Part shown: positions 61,691-64,000 of the stretch, in pieces | Layout of the letters: each line of letters starts with the position of its first letter | Numbering within the stretch: position 1 is the stretch's first letter | Source: Exiguobacterium acetylicum DSM 20416 | GTDB taxonomy: Bacteria; Bacillota; Bacilli; Exiguobacteriales; Exiguobacteriaceae | Length of the DNA stretch: 64,000 nucleotides | Assembly (NCBI RefSeq): GCF_000702605.1 | Contig: NZ_JNIR01000001.1 | Coordinates: 2,284,501-2,348,500, forward strand | Direction: 5' to 3' | The notes under the pieces: model-generated | Told to the model about the DNA's origin: nothing | Databases searched by the model: none | What the model saw: only the letters and a program-made list of their open reading frames with translations | Translations under genes and position numbers: made by a program

Positions 61691-64000
61691 GTGAAATGGA
61701 TCAATCACACAATCGGTCGCCAATTGATGTTCGCTTTTTATATGGTGTTCGTCGCCCTCAGCATCACGTCCGGAATTGTTTACTTCTATACGGAGCAGAA
61801 AATCGATCAAGCGAATGCGACGTTCGATGATTTGCGGGAACGGCGAACGAACGCCAATGCACTCGCGAACGAGTGGACTGTCGCGCAAAGTAACGTCAAA
61901 TCCTACTTATTGACTGGCTCACAAGAAACACTTGATGCCATCAAGACAAATCAACAGGAAATCAACCGCTTGACGACATGGTTTGAAAAGTATGCGGTAT
62001 ATGAGCAAGGAAAAGAATATGCGACAGCGACGCGTCAAATCTATGACGATTACTTCGGAACATCGCTTCCACTCCTGAATGAATACGTTGAAGGAAAAAA
62101 AGACGGGAAAATCAATGAAGACTTCGTTGATCCGAATACGCTCGCTGCTCTCTCCAACGGGAAAGACCTGTTCACCGAAAATGGTACGTTACGTGGATCG
62201 GTCAGCTTATCAGATGCTGATGTCGACATGACACGGATTGATACGTTACTTTCGGATTATCTAACGTTGATTCAAGGCAAGGAAGTCGATGCAAAGAATA
62301 ATCTTCTTGGCGAAATGCGTGTTGCCCAGTTCATCTGGCTGTCGAATCTCGTCGTCTTGATTCTCGTCCTCTTCTCGCTCGTTCGTCCGTTCATCAGCCG
62401 CGTCACGAAACAGGTCAATACACTGTCTCGCGATAGTGCACTCCTTGCGACGGGGGAAGATATTCAAGCAATTCCGTTGCCTAAACGCAAGGATGAGCTG
62501 CATACGTTGACGGCATCGTTCAATCAGATGGCAGCGTCGATTGCAGATAACAAGGTCCATATGCTGGCGAAGAACGAGGAGCTCCAAGCGCAACAGGAAG
62601 AACTCGTCGCCCAGCAAGAAGAACTGCAAGCACAGCAGGAAGAACTCGAAGAAGCACTCGATATCACGCTTCGTAGCGAACAACATCTGAAGTATCGCAA
62701 TGAATTGACAGAGACACTCGCCTCCCGCGAGACATTGACGGCATATCCAGAAATCATTGAAAAGCTTGTCTCGATCACGCATTCTGAAATCGGTGCCCTA
62801 TTGTTCCTTGATCAACAAGAAGTTCGCTCGACGATCGATTACGGAATGACAGAAGAGATGGTCGGCCGTCTTGTCTCTGACGATCAATCGCTCTTGCACC
62901 GGGCACGTCTTTTGAAGCGTCCCGTCCATTCATCGAAACAGGTCGCGCACGAGAGTCCGCTCCCGTATCCATACTATATGTATGAAGTCGCAGTGCCGGT
63001 GCTTGATCCGACGAAAGAGCACATGATTGCCTGTATCTATCTCGTCCGCTACCGTGATGCTTTCACGACGGAACAAATGAATGACATCCTGTCGTTCTCG
63101 CATCAATTGTCCCTCTCGCTCTTACGGATGGGCATTTATGAGGAAATGATCCGCGAGAAGAACAAGACGACGCAACTGTTGAACTCGATTCGCGAAGCTG
63201 TCGTCTATATCGAACATGAGACGGATGAGTTGCTCGTCAACGAACCCCTCATGACGTTATTCCCGGAAGTACCGACTCAGTTCGAAGACGAAGAACGCTC
63301 TGCTTTTGAGCAAGCGATGCAAGCATTAGCGGATATCATTGATGAACCGGCAGCGTTCGAGCGCTATATCGAACAAATCGTTGAACTGAATTTACCGAAA
63401 GACAGCTTAATCGTCTCGATCCGAAAGCACAGCACGTATATTCAGATTTACGCCGAGAAGATTGAAGTCGACGGCATGTGGGTCGGTACGATGCTCGTCC
63501 TGCGCGACGTGACGAAGGAAACGGAAGCCGAGCGGATGAAGGAAGAGTTCGTCTCAACCGTCTCCCATGAATTGCGGACACCGCTCTCTTCCATCTATGG
63601 CTTCACGGAACTGATGCTCAACAAACGGTTCGAGGAAGAACGGCAACGGAAGTATCTCCAGACGATTCACTCGGAGACTGGTCGCCTGACGACGCTCGTC
63701 AATGATTTCCTCGACGTCCAGCGGATGGAGTCGAGTGAGCACCGCTATGAGATGTCGACATTCGATGTCGTCGAACTGGCCCAGGACTTGATCGAGTTTT
63801 ATGATGTCTCGCATGAAACGCATAAGATTGACTTTGAGGCACGGGGACCGATCATGATTGACGGTGATGCGGAAAAGATGAAGCAATTGCTGAACAATCT
63901 GCTCAGTAATGCCGTCAAGTACTCGCCAAGTGGGGGTACAGTCTTGATACGAATTTCAAACGAACTCGGTTTCGCCCAGATCCGGATCCAGGATGAAGGC
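61691..64000 (+). CDS. multidomain sensor histidine kinase, cut by the window end
   Basis: A GTG at 61691 with GGAGG 8 nt upstream starts a frame open to the window edge (770 codons visible). Order: membrane helix near 12-33, an extracellular helical sensor (CHASE3/4HB-like, about 34-205), a second helix (WLSNLVVLILVLFSLVRPF) and HAMP. A Gln/Glu coiled coil of repeated E-E-L-x-A-Q-Q follows, then a GAF-like domain, a PAS-like domain, the HisKA domain with His626 in VSHELRTPL, and the start of the HATPase (LLNNLLSNAVKYSP). The response regulator would be beyond the edge. The signal sensed is unknown. Confidence 0.93.
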   Translation, partial: MKWINHTIGRQLMFAFYMVFVALSITSGIVYFYTEQKIDQANATFDDLRERRTNANALANEWTVAQSNVKSYLLTGSQETLDAIKTNQQEINRLTTWFEKYAVYEQGKEYATATRQIYDDYFGTSLPLLNEYVEGKKDGKINEDFVDPNTLAALSNGKDLFTENGTLRGSVSLSDADVDMTRIDTLLSDYLTLIQGKEVDAKNNLLGEMRVAQFIWLSNLVVLILVLFSLVRPFISRVTKQVNTLSRDSALLATGEDIQAIPLPKRKDELHTLTASFNQMAASIADNKVHMLAKNEELQAQQEELVAQQEELQAQQEELEEALDITLRSEQHLKYRNELTETLASRETLTAYPEIIEKLVSITHSEIGALLFLDQQEVRSTIDYGMTEEMVGRLVSDDQSLLHRARLLKRPVHSSKQVAHESPLPYPYYMYEVAVPVLDPTKEHMIACIYLVRYRDAFTTEQMNDILSFSHQLSLSLLRMGIYEEMIREKNKTTQLLNSIREAVVYIEHETDELLVNEPLMTLFPEVPTQFEDEERSAFEQAMQALADIIDEPAAFERYIEQIVELNLPKDSLIVSIRKHSTYIQIYAEKIEVDGMWVGTMLVLRDVTKETEAERMKEEFVSTVSHELRTPLSSIYGFTELMLNKRFEEERQRKYLQTIHSETGRLTTLVNDFLDVQRMESSEHRYEMSTFDVVELAQDLIEFYDVSHETHKIDFEARGPIMIDGDAEKMKQLLNNLLSNAVKYSPSGGTVLIRISNELGFAQIRIQDEG

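Noticed and set aside
62261-62782. Minus-strand frames opposite the histidine kinase
   Set aside because: The plus-strand kinase covers the whole stretch with clear domains and a good ribosome binding site; the minus frames lack starts with sites and have shadow composition.
1-64000. tRNA, rRNA, riboswitch or prophage late genes
   Set aside because: No cloverleaf, rRNA-like or known riboswitch-like sequence was recognised by reading, and no phage structural genes are seen; the recombinases alone do not make a prophage.

Overview
The window looks like a chromosomal segment of a low-to-mid GC Firmicute, most probably Exiguobacterium. The best pointers are a secreted 4,6-alpha-glucanotransferase of the GtfC type (GH70 with unpermuted GH13-like order and C-terminal Ig-like domains, a type described from Exiguobacterium), strong AGGAGG ribosome binding sites, an EpuA-fabZ pair, sortases with LPxTG-like substrates, and a large S-layer-like protein. 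Genus is inference; there is no rRNA in the window.

Layout. 1-2600: a small locus of a sigma-region-2-like protein translationally coupled to a tyrosine recombinase, with a second tyrosine recombinase convergent on it; the leader holds a dif-like 12-6-12 palindrome, an inverted 16-bp partial copy of it over the likely promoter, and another 16-bp palindrome. 2600-5900: an orphan gene and a decayed MHYT-GGDEF-EAL c-di-GMP gene. 5900-9128: an IS3-family element split by an IS1182-like element, both with target duplications. 9197-26073: a capsule/exopolysaccharide locus on the minus strand. Its conserved, normal-GC head is cpsC-cpsD-cpsB, gtaB, a FlaA1-type dehydratase and the initiating sugar transferase. 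Its very AT-rich tail holds epimerases, glycosyltransferases, Wzx, Wzy and an acyltransferase. One glycosyltransferase is frameshifted. 26273-28389: an unknown membrane protein and an LCP ligase.

28523-37545: a second IS3 element sits exactly in the loop of a terminator. Upstream of that terminator is a run of six tandem secreted paralogues, each with two G-M-T motif repeats, led by a subtilisin-like protease and preceded by a second subtilase. 37666-43890: the GtfC enzyme, with a LacI/CcpA-type palindrome upstream, and a 1112-residue S-layer-like protein with a long leader. 44390-50355: Ugd, a HTH protein with a palindrome in its own promoter, an LPQAG surface protein, a Cys-rich copper-binding-type bundle, a lipoprotein, FabZ and EpuA.

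50761-59574: two sortase systems. A class F-like sortase follows its MPNTG substrate on the plus strand. Opposed to it is a minus-strand operon of an Asp-Ala repeat surface protein (LPNTS), an unknown alpha-helical protein, a class D-like sortase, a YheC/YheD ATP-grasp protein and a membrane protein. 59892-64000: a winged-helix regulator, an AI-2E-type permease and a large multidomain histidine kinase cut by the window edge.

How it fits together: most of the window builds or decorates the cell surface. GtaB and Ugd supply UDP-Glc and UDP-GlcA; the cps epimerase can make UDP-GalA; the sugar transferase, glycosyltransferases, Wzx and Wzy assemble the polymer; CpsBCD control length; LCP attaches it. 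S-layer, sortase substrates, subtilases and GtfC act outside the cell.
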